Source of the DNA: JAPPHY01 sp965247535
Lineage (GTDB): Bacteria; Chloroflexota; Dehalococcoidia; Lucifugimonadales; UBA2985
DNA: 64,000 nucleotides
Direction: 5' to 3'
Assembly (NCBI GenBank): GCA_965247535.1
Contig: OZ252018.1
Span: 1,116,001-1,180,000, forward strand
Part shown: one piece after another, positions 52,577 through 61,806 of the stretch
Layout of the letters: each line of letters starts with the position of its first letter
How positions within the stretch are numbered: position 1 is the stretch's first letter
Notes under the pieces: model-generated
What the model was told of the DNA's origin: nothing
The model's input: the letters and a program-made list of their open reading frames with translations, nothing else
Database searches by the model: none
Position numbers and translations under genes: made by a program

Positions 52577-55417
52577 CTAAGCAGTCAGTTGATCCAGAAG
52601 CTCCTGCACCCTGTCCCGGCGCTCGCCCAGGCGCTCCAGCCGCTCCCTTTCGCGCTCCACCACGTCCTCTGGCGCCTTGGTCGTAAAGTCTGCGTTGCCC
52701 AGTCTCTGTGAGAGCCTCTGCATGTTGTCAAGGCACTCCTGAAGCTCGCGCTCCAGCCGTGTGCGCTCGGCGGACGTGTCCACCAGGCTCTCCAGCGAAA
52801 TCAGCACTGTCGCGTCGGGCAACACTGCGGACACTGTCGAGGCAACCGGCGGCCGCGGGTCGCCCTCCACCGGGAAGACCAGAGGCTCCGTCCGCGCCAG
52901 GCTCTCAACGACGTCCGCCTCCTCGCGGAGGGCCGCGCCGGACTCGGAGTGCTCCACCAGGCAGGTGAGTGCTCGGTTTGGCGGGATCTTAAACTCCGCC
53001 CTGACGTTTCGGATAGCTCTCACCACGCCCATCACAAGCTCCATATCCCTCTCAGCCTGGGCGTCAAGCCTCGAAGGCTCCGCAGCGGGATAGTCCGCGA
53101 TCACGATTGAGTCCTGCATGTCCTCCGTGCCGGTCAGGCTGTCCTTGAGGATCTGCCATATCTCCTCGGTAACGAAGGGCAGGAACGGGTGCATCAGGCG
53201 CATGCTCTTTTCCACAACGTGTACAAGGACCGGCAGAGGGGATGGCTCGGCACCGGCCCTGAGCCTCAGCTTGGCCATCTCTATGTACCAGTCGCAGAAC
53301 TCGTTCCAGAAGAAGTCGTGGACCTCGCGCTGCGCCTCGCCGAACAGGAAATCCTCCATGAAGCGGTCGACCTGCCCGGCCACCTCGTTGAGGCGGCCCA
53401 CGATCCACCGGTCGTGGCGATGGAGCAGGGGAGGAGTGCGCCACTCCGGCTGACTTTGTGTTTCGCTCAGGTTTGTGAGCACGTAGCGGGCAGCGTTCCA
53501 CACCTTGTTCACGAAGTTGCGACTGGCGGCCAGCTTCCCGTCGCTGATGCGAAGGTCGTTGCCGGGTGCGTTGCCCGTGGTCAGGGTGAAGCGGAGGGCG
53601 TCGGTGCCGTAGGCGTCGATGGCCTCCAGCGGGTCGGTGACGTTTCCCCTGGTCTTGCTCATCTTAGCGCCTTGCTCGTCCCTGATGAGGCCCGACAGGT
53701 AGACCCACTTGAAGGGTATCTCGCCGGCGTTCTCCAGGCCCATCATCACCATTCGAGCAACCCAGAAGAAGAGGATGTCGTAGCCTGTCTCCATGACGGT
53801 GGTGGGATAGAAGTAACGCATGTCGTCGGCGTCAGTGGGCCAGCCGAGCGTTGAGTGGGGCCAGAGGGCCGAAGAAAACCAGGTGTCGAGCACGTCGGGG
53901 TCCTGGAACAGCTCTGACCCACCGCACGTGGGGCAGGCCTCCGGCGGCTCCAGCGCGACGATTGGCTGGGCGGTCAGGTCGGTGAAAACGTGCAGAGCCC
54001 TTGCCTCGATGTCGTTCCAGGCGAGGCCCTGCTCTCGGAGCGTGCGGTAGGCGCCGTCCTGCAGGCCGTCCTCCGGCGGGAAGACCAGGTGGATCGCGTC
54101 CTGGGAGCAGTCGAGGCAGTACCAGGCCGGGATGCGGTGGCCCCACCACAGCTGGCGGCTGATGCACCAGTCGCGGATGTTCTCCATCCAGTTCAGGTAT
54201 ACCCTGGAGTACCTGTCCGGGACGATCCTGATGCGCCCGTCCTTGACCACGTCCATGGCGGGCTTGGCCAGGTCCTCCATGCTTACGAACCACTGCCTGC
54301 TGGCCAGCGGTTCCACGACCACGCCGCACCGGCCGCAGTGGCCCACGGAGTGGCTATAGGGCTCCTGGCGGTCGAGCAGGCCGGTGGACTCCAGGTCCCG
54401 TAGTATGACCTCGCGGCAGTGTACGCGGTCCATGCCCTCGTACGGGCCGGCCTCGCGGCTCATGGTGCCGTCCAGGTTGATGGCGGTGACGAGTGGCAGG
54501 CCGTGACGCTGCCCCACCTCGAAGTCGACGGGGTCGTGGCCAGGCGTGATCTTGAGCGCGCCCGTGCCAAACTCCGGGTCGACGGCGGCGTCGCCCACGA
54601 TGGGTAGCGGCCGGTTGAGAACGGGCAGCAGGACGCGACGGCCTACGAGGTGGCGGTAGCGGTCATCGTTCGGGTTTACTGCCACGGCGGTGTCGCCAAG
54701 GAGGGTCTCCGGGCGGGTGGTCGCGACCGTCAGGTAGCCGTCGCCATCCTCCAAAGGATAGCGAATGTGGTAGAGGAATGACCTCTCCTCTTCATGGTCC
54801 ACCTCAAGGTCGGAGAGGGCGGTGGAGCACCTTGGGCACCAGTTGATGATCCGCTCTCCGCGGTAGATGAGGCCCTTGTCGTACAGGTTGATGAACGTGG
54901 TACGCACGGCGAGGCTGGGACCTTCGTCGAGGGTGAAGCGGCGGCGAGTCCAGTCGCAGGACGCTCCGAGTCGCTTGTGCTGCTCGTCTATTGTGTGGCC
55001 GTATCGCCGTACCCAGTCCCACACGCGCTCGAGGAAGCGCTCGCGGCCAAGCTGCTGCCGCGTGAGGCCGGCCTCATCCTCGGGGTGTTCTGCGGCTTCC
55101 TGCGCCAGGCTGCGCTCCACCATGACCTGGGTGGCAATGCCGGCGTGGTCGGCGCCGGGGAGCCAGAGCGTGGGCTCTCCCTTCATGCGGTGCCACCTGA
55201 CCATGATGTCCGCGAGGGTGGCCTGGAGCGCGTGGCCGAGGTGAAGCTCCCCCGTCACGTTGGGCGGAGGCATAATGATCACGAACGGCTCCTTCTCGGG
55301 GTCGATTGTGGGAGTGAAGTAGCCGCCGTCAATCCACGAGCCGTAGAGGCGCTGCTCAACTGCGCCAGGATCGTAGGCTTTGGGTATGTCTCGTGAGGCT
55401 TTGTCTGTCTGAGCCAT
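52577..55417 (-). CDS. valS: Valyl-tRNA synthetase
   Basis: 946-residue class Ia synthetase. 'PPNVTGELHLGHAL' is the HIGH motif, 'GAKMSKTRGN' the KMSKS loop (KMSKT), the editing domain lies at about 200-400, and the final 70 residues form the Val-arm coiled coil ('RERERLERLGERRDRVQELL'). The start is ATG 55417, giving the usual MA..IPKAYDP opening; the 100-codon upstream extension is a shadow crossing the promoter. No T-box leader motif was found. Confidence 0.98.
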   Translation of the reverse strand: MAQTDKASRDIPKAYDPGAVEQRLYGSWIDGGYFTPTIDPEKEPFVIIMPPPNVTGELHLGHALQATLADIMVRWHRMKGEPTLWLPGADHAGIATQVMVERSLAQEAAEHPEDEAGLTRQQLGRERFLERVWDWVRRYGHTIDEQHKRLGASCDWTRRRFTLDEGPSLAVRTTFINLYDKGLIYRGERIINWCPRCSTALSDLEVDHEEERSFLYHIRYPLEDGDGYLTVATTRPETLLGDTAVAVNPNDDRYRHLVGRRVLLPVLNRPLPIVGDAAVDPEFGTGALKITPGHDPVDFEVGQRHGLPLVTAINLDGTMSREAGPYEGMDRVHCREVILRDLESTGLLDRQEPYSHSVGHCGRCGVVVEPLASRQWFVSMEDLAKPAMDVVKDGRIRIVPDRYSRVYLNWMENIRDWCISRQLWWGHRIPAWYCLDCSQDAIHLVFPPEDGLQDGAYRTLREQGLAWNDIEARALHVFTDLTAQPIVALEPPEACPTCGGSELFQDPDVLDTWFSSALWPHSTLGWPTDADDMRYFYPTTVMETGYDILFFWVARMVMMGLENAGEIPFKWVYLSGLIRDEQGAKMSKTRGNVTDPLEAIDAYGTDALRFTLTTGNAPGNDLRISDGKLAASRNFVNKVWNAARYVLTNLSETQSQPEWRTPPLLHRHDRWIVGRLNEVAGQVDRFMEDFLFGEAQREVHDFFWNEFCDWYIEMAKLRLRAGAEPSPLPVLVHVVEKSMRLMHPFLPFVTEEIWQILKDSLTGTEDMQDSIVIADYPAAEPSRLDAQAERDMELVMGVVRAIRNVRAEFKIPPNRALTCLVEHSESGAALREEADVVESLARTEPLVFPVEGDPRPPVASTVSAVLPDATVLISLESLVDTSAERTRLERELQECLDNMQRLSQRLGNADFTTKAPEDVVERERERLERLGERRDRVQELLDQLTA

Positions 55418-55470
55418 GTTCACTCGTCGGCCGGCCTGTGACTGAGCAGTGGTCCGGTTCTCAATGCCCC

Positions 55471-55498
55471 ATTCTATCACCACGGAAACTACAGTCAA
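55471..55498 (-). promoter_or_regulatory. valS promoter
   Basis: Minus strand: TTGACT (55498-55493), 16-base spacer, TAGAAT (55476-55471). The transcript starts about 47 nt before ATG 55417. Confidence 0.65.
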
Positions 55499-55622
55499 CG
55501 CATGGAGGCTCCGTTCACTCGGGTCAGTCAGAGGCGGCGAGGCGGCAGCAACCGCGCCCCCGATGGGTTTGGGTCGGGTACGAGGCTGAGAGAGCGGGGG
55601 GAGTTGGCGGGATCGGACGGTG

Positions 55623-56432
55623 CTATGCGAAGGCTTCCGGCGCCTGCTCCGGAGCTGCATTTGCGTGGGGGGCGCTGTGCAGCTTTGTGCGAGCGTTCTC
55701 GGCGAAGAGGCGGACACCTTGGTCTTCGTCGCGTGTCATGGACGCGACCAGGTTCAGGGCCTCGCCCATGGCCAGCAGCGACCACGCAGCGTTGCGGCGC
55801 ACCCAGGGCTTGGAATCAGTGAGGGTCAGCGTGAGGGCTGCCACGCTTTCGCGGTCGCCCAGCGCGCCCAGTGCGTAGGCGGCCGCGCCACGTATGTTCT
55901 CGTTGTTGTCTCGGAGGAACATCCGAACGGGAGCGGCTGCCGCGGCCTGTCCAAGGCGATAAAGAGTGCGAATCGCGCTCAACCGCACGGGACGGCTCTC
56001 GTCCTCAAGCACAGGCACCACGTCCATGGCCGTGTCCGGGTGGCCCCGGCCGGCGATGGCGTGGAGCGTCCAGGACCTCGCCGTGGGATCACGTTGCTTT
56101 AGGGACTGCAGGAGCGCCGCATCCGCAAGGTGGCTCTCGAATCGGACGATGGCGTCGGCGGCCTGTTGCCGCACCCAAACGTCCTCGTCGCCGAGTGCCT
56201 GGCAGAGGTTGGGGAGCGCGTTCGGCTGCTGCAGGCGTCCGAGGGCGAATGCCGACCAGCCGCGCACCCACGCCGACTCGTCCGAGAGCGCGCGGAGCAG
56301 CTGGTTCTGCGCGCGCACGGCACGGGCCTGACCGAGCGCCAGCGCTGCGCAGCCGCGGGTGTACTCCGACGGATCGCCGGTCAGGAGGCTGATGAGCGTA
56401 CCTGGCGAGTCACCGGCCGACGGGCCCTGCAT
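55623..56432 (-). CDS. HEAT-repeat protein
   Basis: 269-residue all-helical solenoid with about seven HEAT/PBS-lyase-type repeats of 31 residues, each with a 'D(E)xxxVRxxAAxALG' core (for example 'DEDVWVRQQAADAIVRF', 'DNNENIRGAAAYALGALGD'). Such proteins scaffold others or act like phycobilin-lyase E/F relatives; no catalytic residue is seen. ATG 56432 follows AAAGGGGA; the frame upstream adds 16 residues without support. Lies 205 bp upstream of valS on the same strand. Confidence 0.85.
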   Translation of the reverse strand: MQGPSAGDSPGTLISLLTGDPSEYTRGCAALALGQARAVRAQNQLLRALSDESAWVRGWSAFALGRLQQPNALPNLCQALGDEDVWVRQQAADAIVRFESHLADAALLQSLKQRDPTARSWTLHAIAGRGHPDTAMDVVPVLEDESRPVRLSAIRTLYRLGQAAAAAPVRMFLRDNNENIRGAAAYALGALGDRESVAALTLTLTDSKPWVRRNAAWSLLAMGEALNLVASMTRDEDQGVRLFAENARTKLHSAPHANAAPEQAPEAFA

Positions 56433-56652
56433 TCGATTCCCCTTTCTAAACCGAGGCGCCGCCCAGTGCCGGCGCTCCAAGCGGCGCGCGGAGGAACGGC
56501 GACGCTGCTGATTCTATCACAGGTCGGGCGGCATCGCGACCGGCGGGCGTAGGAGGCGTGGCGACGGGCAGCCAACTCTGGGTTTTGCGCTACACGAATC
56601 CGCTTGATTTCGTCTCAAAACTACTTGCCAGAAATAGGGCTGCGTGGTAATG

Positions 56653-56670
56653 TTGTGACGCTTAGCACAA
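56653..56670. promoter_or_regulatory. CRP/FNR-type operator candidate upstream of the oxidase operon
   Basis: TTGTGA-CGCTTA-GCACAA: 18-bp near-palindrome fitting TGTGA-N6-TCACA with one mismatch, 92 bp before the coxB start. A hairpin GTTGG..GGCA/TGCCAAC follows at about 56679-56704. Binding by a CRP/FNR-family protein is inferred only. Confidence 0.4.
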
Positions 56671-56761
56671 TCCACGGCGTTGGAGGGCAGGGAACATGCC
56701 AACTGATGCCGCCGGACGGGAAGCGTCAATGCTCGGTAGGATCGAATAAAAGACCCCGGCA

Positions 56762-57802
56762 ATGATGAAGCGAAGTCTCTTTAGATCTCCTGCGATAGCG
56801 GTACTCGGCCTTCTCCTCGCGGTCGGGTGCAATCCGGATAGTCCCCAGTCTATTCTTCAGGCCTATGGCCCTGTTGCGGAACGGCAGCTTGGTCTGTTCT
56901 GGCTTCTCTTTTGGGCTGTACTCGTAGTATTTGTGCTGGTGTGCGGGTGGCTGGTCTATACGGTTATACGCTACCGCAGAAGGCCCGGTCAGGGTATTCC
57001 GGAGCAGGTGCACGGCAATGCCAAGCTGGAGATAACCTGGACGCTCATTCCCGCACTCCTGCTTGCGGCCTTGGCCGTCCCCACGGTGGCCGGGCAGTTC
57101 TACATCACGGCACCTCCGGCTGGCTCCGACCAGATGCGGATCGAGGTCACGGGACACCAGTGGTGGTGGTCCGTGGAGTACCCGGACTCCGGCGTGGTCA
57201 CGGCCAACGAGATTCACGTTCCCGTCGGGAAGGCGGTGGTGGTTGACCTGACCTCAGAGGACGTAATCCACAGCTTCTGGATTCCCAAACTGGCGGGCAA
57301 GATCGACGTGGTGCCGGGCAAGACGACCAGCATGTGGTTCCAGGCGGACGAGCCGGGCGAGTACCTGGGGCAGTGCGCCGAGTTCTGCGGCGAGTCCCAC
57401 ACGTGGATGAAGTTCCGGGTCATCGCCGAGTCCCCGGAGGAGTACGAGGCCTGGACACAGGCCCAGCTGGCCGAGGCTCCGCAGCCATCGACCGAGGCGG
57501 AGATCGCGGGCGCGCAGCTGTTCATCACAAAGGCCTGCATCGCATGCCACAAGATCACCGGTGTGCCGGCCGCTGCGGGTATCATCGGGCCGAACATGAC
57601 CCATGTGGGCAGCCGCAACTCAATTGCCGCCGGCGTTCTGGACAACACCGAGGAGAACGTGAAGGCGTGGATAACCGACCCGTCCGAATTCAAGCCCGGC
57701 AACATCATGAACCGCGACGGACTGGCCTACACAAATCCGAACTTCGCCCTCAGCGACGAGGACGTCAGCAACCTTACTGCATATATCTTGAGTCTGAAGT
57801 AG
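56762..57802 (+). CDS. ctaC: Cytochrome c oxidase subunit II with fused cytochrome c (caa3-type)
   Basis: 346-residue lipoprotein. Lipobox LLLAVGC near residue 23; two membrane helices (about 43-65 and 85-105); CuA domain with 'GHQWWWSVEYP', 'HSFWIPKLAGKIDVVPG' and the copper ligands in 'CAEFCGESHTWM'. From about 255 a cytochrome c domain with heme motif CIACH and a distal Met in 'GNIMNRDGL'. Fusion of CuA and cytochrome c is the caa3 hallmark, so cytochrome c need not be mobile. It opens the ctaC-D-E-F-G-A-sco operon. Confidence 0.97.
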   Translation: MMKRSLFRSPAIAVLGLLLAVGCNPDSPQSILQAYGPVAERQLGLFWLLFWAVLVVFVLVCGWLVYTVIRYRRRPGQGIPEQVHGNAKLEITWTLIPALLLAALAVPTVAGQFYITAPPAGSDQMRIEVTGHQWWWSVEYPDSGVVTANEIHVPVGKAVVVDLTSEDVIHSFWIPKLAGKIDVVPGKTTSMWFQADEPGEYLGQCAEFCGESHTWMKFRVIAESPEEYEAWTQAQLAEAPQPSTEAEIAGAQLFITKACIACHKITGVPAAAGIIGPNMTHVGSRNSIAAGVLDNTEENVKAWITDPSEFKPGNIMNRDGLAYTNPNFALSDEDVSNLTAYILSLK

Positions 57803-57892
57803 AATGAGAGCTGCAATGGGACAAGGGCTCACGCAGAGTCTTTCGCATCTCACCCCGCCAGCCGGCGTGGCGAAGAGCAGCGGAGGGGACAC

Positions 57893-59734
57893 ATGGCTAC
57901 CATAGCAGGAGTGTTCAGCAGACCGACGAGGCCCACCGGCATCTGGAGCTGGATCTCAACGGTGGACCACAAGAAGATCGGGATACTGTACGGCGTCACA
58001 GCGTTCGCCTTCTTCATGGTGGGCGGCCTGGAGGCGCTCATAATGCGTTTCCAACTGGCCAGGGCGGAGCATGGCATCGTAAGCGCGGAGGTATTCAGCC
58101 AGCTCTTCACCATGCACGCTCTCACCATGATATTTCTTGCCATAATGCCCCTTAGCGCTGCCTTCTTCAACCTGGTGGTGCCGCTGATGATTGGCGCCCG
58201 AGACGTGGCATTCCCGCGCCTCAACGCCTTCAGCTACTGGGTCTTCCTGCTCGGTGCGATGATATTGCAGACGGGCTGGGTTGTCGGAAGCTCCCCCAAC
58301 ACAGGCTGGTTCGCATATGCGCCGCTGACGGCGGAGAGCTTCAACCCCAGCAGGGGCATGGACTTCTACGTAGTCGGCCTGGCCGTGCTCGGAGTATCCT
58401 CGGTGGCCGCGGCCCTCAACTTCATCATCACCATCATCAACTTGCGGGCGCCGGGCATGACGCTCATGCGGCTGCCGGTGTTCATCTGGATGACACTGGT
58501 GACCTCCTTCCTGCTAGTGACGGCGATGCCGGTCATCACCGTTGGGCTGATCGAGCTGTACATGGACCGCACCTTCGGAATGAACTTCTTCAACGTGGAT
58601 GCGGGCGCGGACGTGATACTTTGGCAGCACCTGTTCTGGGTCTTCGGGCACCCGGAGGTGTACATCCTGATACTGCCTGCCATGGGCATCGTCTCCGAGG
58701 TCCTGCCCACCTTTTCCCGCAAGCCGCTCTACGGATATCCGGTGGTGGTGCTGTCCGGTATTACCATCGGTTTCATGGGCTGGGCCGTGTGGAGCCATCA
58801 CATGTTCACCGTGGGACTGGGGCCCATTGCAAACTCCGTGTTCGCCGTGACGACCATGTTCATCGCCGTGCCCACGGGCATCAAGATATTCAACTGGATA
58901 GGCACGCTGTGGGGAGGCTCCATTGACCTTAAGACGGCGCCGCTCTTCGCGATCGGCTTCATCTTCCTGTTCATCGTCGGTGGGCTGAGCGGCGTTATGC
59001 ACGCCGTCGCGCCGTCGGACGCGCAGCAGCAGGACACATACTTCATCGTGGCGCACATCCACTACGTGCTGTTCGGCGGAAGCATCATGGCCGTATTCGC
59101 AGGCATCTACTACTGGTTCCCGAAGGCCACGGGCCGCCTGCTCAGCGAGCGGGTGGGGCAGTGGCACTTCTGGCTCACCTTCCTCGGCATGAACATAGCA
59201 TTCTACCCCATGCACTTCCTCGGGCTGGACGGGATGCCGCGCAGGAACTATACGTACCCGGAGGGCATGGGCTGGGACTTCTGGAACCTGGTGTCAACCC
59301 TCGGCGCATTCCTCCTGGGCATTGCGACGCTGATCTTCGTGCACAACTTCTTCCGCAGCCTGCGCAAGGGTGAGCCGGCCGGCGACGACCCCTGGGACGG
59401 GCGGACCCTGGAGTGGTCCATACCCTCGCCTCCGCCTGAGTACAACTTTGCAGTCATTCCCACGGTGCACGGCCGCGACGCGTTCTGGGAGCAGAAGCAC
59501 GGCGACGGCCACGGAGTTCACGTGCCAGCCGGAGGCGCTTACGACGACGACGAAGGTCACGGCATTCACATGCCAAGCCCGTCAATCCTGCCATTGATCA
59601 CGTCCCTTGGACTTGGAATCGCCGGCTACGGTCTGATCTACAGCTTCCCGGTCAGCATAATCGGCGTCTTCATCACAATGATTGGCGTCTACGCCTGGTC
59701 GATGGAGCCGGCAACCGCGCCGGAGGAACACTGA
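57893..59734 (+). CDS. ctaD: Cytochrome c oxidase subunit I
   Basis: 613-residue heme-copper oxidase subunit I. 'FTMHALTMIF' holds a heme a His, 'WVFGHPEVYILILPAMG' the CuB His cross-linked to Tyr, 'WSHHMFTVG' the two other CuB His, and 'VAHIHYVLFGG' the heme a3/heme a His. The Tyr in HPEVY places it in type A. The last 100 residues carry a Gly/His/Asp-rich loop ('GDGHGVHVP', 'DDDEGHGIHMP') and an extra two-helix end resembling a fused small subunit. 90 bp after ctaC. Confidence 0.97.
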   Translation: MATIAGVFSRPTRPTGIWSWISTVDHKKIGILYGVTAFAFFMVGGLEALIMRFQLARAEHGIVSAEVFSQLFTMHALTMIFLAIMPLSAAFFNLVVPLMIGARDVAFPRLNAFSYWVFLLGAMILQTGWVVGSSPNTGWFAYAPLTAESFNPSRGMDFYVVGLAVLGVSSVAAALNFIITIINLRAPGMTLMRLPVFIWMTLVTSFLLVTAMPVITVGLIELYMDRTFGMNFFNVDAGADVILWQHLFWVFGHPEVYILILPAMGIVSEVLPTFSRKPLYGYPVVVLSGITIGFMGWAVWSHHMFTVGLGPIANSVFAVTTMFIAVPTGIKIFNWIGTLWGGSIDLKTAPLFAIGFIFLFIVGGLSGVMHAVAPSDAQQQDTYFIVAHIHYVLFGGSIMAVFAGIYYWFPKATGRLLSERVGQWHFWLTFLGMNIAFYPMHFLGLDGMPRRNYTYPEGMGWDFWNLVSTLGAFLLGIATLIFVHNFFRSLRKGEPAGDDPWDGRTLEWSIPSPPPEYNFAVIPTVHGRDAFWEQKHGDGHGVHVPAGGAYDDDEGHGIHMPSPSILPLITSLGLGIAGYGLIYSFPVSIIGVFITMIGVYAWSMEPATAPEEH

Positions 59735-59758
59735 CACTAGCCACAGGGAGAGGGCAAG

Positions 59759-60472
59759 TTGGAACACACTGAGGCGGCGCCGCACGCCGAACACGCAACA
59801 ACGACCGGTATCGACCACCGGAAGATGCTGATTTGGGCCTTCCTGGGCTCGGAGTGCATGTTCTTCGGCTCACTGATCGCCACGTACCTGGTATATTACG
59901 GGCAGAGCAACAGCGGGCCCGGGCCGGCCGACGTCCTGGACATAAACACCACGACGGTCAGCACTTTCGTCCTGCTGATGAGCAGTCTGATGATGGTGAT
60001 GTCCTATTCCGCCATCAACCGGGGCGACGTAAAGCGGTTCAGGGTGTGGATCGTGTGCACGGCGCTGCTGGGTTGCACATTCCTGGGCTTCCAGTACTTC
60101 GAGTTTACCGAGTTTGCCCACCACCATCAGAACTTTGAGTGCCCGCTTGCGCTGGACAGGCCGGCGCTGCACCCGGAGGAAGCCTGCATGAACGGGGCCA
60201 CCGAATACGAGGCCAACTACGGGCTCACCCCGCGCACCAACCTGTTCGGCAGCACTTTCTTCACTCTGACGGGCTTCCACGGGGCGCACGTGACCGTGGG
60301 CGTGATCTGGCTGCTATCCCTGTTCGGCTACTCGTTCCGCCGCAAAGGCGACGACCTTGCGCGTGACGGAGGGCTGAACGTGGATCTGGCGGCGCTCTAC
60401 TGGCACTTCGTGGACATAGTGTGGATCGTCATATTCACGGTGGTTTATCTGATAGGCGTCACAGTGGCGTAG
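59759..60472 (+). CDS. ctaE: Cytochrome c oxidase subunit III
   Basis: 237-residue subunit III with about seven helices. 'WAFLGSECMFFGSLIATYLVY' and 'FTLTGFHGAHVTVGVIWLLSL' plus the terminal 'LYWHFVDIVWIVIFTVVYL' are the standard family landmarks. TTG start at 59759, set by GGGAGAGGG upstream. An insertion of about 35 residues with two Cys (near 'ECPL' and 'EACMNG') lies before the 'GFHGAHV' helix. Stop to next start 23 nt. Confidence 0.95.
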   Translation: MEHTEAAPHAEHATTTGIDHRKMLIWAFLGSECMFFGSLIATYLVYYGQSNSGPGPADVLDINTTTVSTFVLLMSSLMMVMSYSAINRGDVKRFRVWIVCTALLGCTFLGFQYFEFTEFAHHHQNFECPLALDRPALHPEEACMNGATEYEANYGLTPRTNLFGSTFFTLTGFHGAHVTVGVIWLLSLFGYSFRRKGDDLARDGGLNVDLAALYWHFVDIVWIVIFTVVYLIGVTVA

Positions 60473-60495
60473 GCATAGCATAAGTGGAGGAGACG

Positions 60496-60792
60496 ATGGA
60501 ACACGGGCGACACCCGGCGCACCCGACGGCGATGACCTACCTGAAGATCGCCGCCATATTGGGCATCGTTACGTTCATCGAGTGGGCCGTATTCTTCCCG
60601 GAGCAATTGCTGGACAGCGTGAAGCTGACCGTATTCTCAGTGCTCTCCGTGTTTAAGTTCGCCCTTGTGGCCATGTTCTACATGCACCTGAAGTTCGACG
60701 AGAGGCTCTTCTCGATGTTCTTCGTGGGGGGGCTGATGCTGGCCTCCGGAGTCATCACAGCGCTACTGGTGCTGTTCCAGGCGGTGCTCTAG
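60496..60792 (+). CDS. ctaF: Cytochrome c oxidase subunit IV (CtaF/CoxD-like)
   Basis: 98-residue three-helix membrane protein. 'YLKIAAILGIVTFIEWAVFF', 'VLSVFKFALVAMFYMHLKFD' and 'FFVGGLMLASGVITALLVL' match the prokaryotic oxidase subunit IV family (caa3-type), including the FYMHLKFD motif. ATG 60496 has GGAGGAGA; the upstream GTG at 60484 lacks a ribosome site. Confidence 0.92.
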   Translation: MEHGRHPAHPTAMTYLKIAAILGIVTFIEWAVFFPEQLLDSVKLTVFSVLSVFKFALVAMFYMHLKFDERLFSMFFVGGLMLASGVITALLVLFQAVL

Positions 60793-60938
60793 GCGCTGCA
60801 CGCGCACACCGCCGAGCGAGGTCCGCAACTCGGGGCGCCGGTCTTGGAGAGGCCACCATCCGGCTTCATGATGCTCCGGCGCGCGAAGCCCCATCGTAGT
60901 ATGACGGGCGGACCGATTGTACGCTGGAGTATTCCAAT

Positions 60939-61805
60939 TTGTGGAGCATAACACTACCCACCATTCTCACGCAGGACGCCGGCGGCCGCATCGACATTCA
61001 ATGGTGGGTGTGGCACTGGCATCCTGATCTCTATTCTGGGCTGTTTCTGCTGGCCGGCCTGTACCTGCTGTTTACTGGACCGCTGCGCGAACGAATCACG
61101 GGGCCGGGGTCACCCGGTCCGAGCGGATGGCAGGTGGCGTCCTTCCTGACCAGCGTACTCATCCTGCTCTTCGCGCTGGCCGGCCCAATCCACGAGCTGA
61201 GCGACAGCTACCTGTTCAGCGCTCACATGGCGCAGCACATGCTGATCACGCTTGTGGTGCCGCCCCTGCTGTTGCTGGGCACGCCGGGCTGGCTGATCAA
61301 GCCGCTGGTGCGCTCGGACGCGGTGCAGAGGCTCGGCAGGCTGCTGACATTCCCGCCGCTGGCGTTCCTTCTGTTCACCGGCGTGTTCGCGGTGTGGCAC
61401 TTCCCAGTGTTCTATGACGGGGCGCTGAACGGCCACATCTTCCACATCCTGGAGCATCTGCTGTTTCTTTCTACCGCGGTCATAGCGTGGTGGCCCGTCC
61501 TCAGCCCCCTGCCTTCACTCCCGCCGCTATCGTACCCGGGCCAGCTGCTGTACCTCGTGCTGATGTCCATTTCGCAGACGCCCCTGTTCGCCGTAATCAC
61601 CTTCTCCAACCAGACGTTCTATCCGTTCTACGAGGCGGCGCCAAGGGTGTTTGACCTGTCGCCCCTGGCGGACCAGCAGCTTGGCGGCATCGTCATGAAG
61701 GTGACGTGGCTCATCGTCTTCGTGCCTGCGATCTGCGTGGTGTTCCTGCGCTGGTTTTACAGGGAGGAGAACGAGGGTCTGCCGGAGTTCCGGCCGGCTG
61801 TGTGA
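60939..61805 (+). CDS. ctaG: Cytochrome c oxidase assembly protein CtaG (caa3 type)
   Basis: 288-residue membrane protein with seven predicted helices. 'HMAQHMLITLVVPPLLLLGTP' and 'HFPVFYDGALNGHIFHILEHLLFL' carry the His pairs typical of caa3_CtaG, which helps insert CuB. A TTG at 60939 is taken as start (GGAGT upstream). The gap to ctaF is 146 bp, the largest within this operon, so an internal promoter is possible. Confidence 0.9.
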   Translation: MWSITLPTILTQDAGGRIDIQWWVWHWHPDLYSGLFLLAGLYLLFTGPLRERITGPGSPGPSGWQVASFLTSVLILLFALAGPIHELSDSYLFSAHMAQHMLITLVVPPLLLLGTPGWLIKPLVRSDAVQRLGRLLTFPPLAFLLFTGVFAVWHFPVFYDGALNGHIFHILEHLLFLSTAVIAWWPVLSPLPSLPPLSYPGQLLYLVLMSISQTPLFAVITFSNQTFYPFYEAAPRVFDLSPLADQQLGGIVMKVTWLIVFVPAICVVFLRWFYREENEGLPEFRPAV

Positions 61806-61806
61806 C

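Noticed and set aside
55418..55620. T-box riboswitch before valS
   Set aside because: No AGGGTGGNACCGCG antiterminator or specifier-loop pattern; the region has an ordinary promoter close to the gene.
56671..56761. Riboswitch in the ctaC leader
   Set aside because: There is a small hairpin, but no conserved core of a known riboswitch class could be matched by eye.
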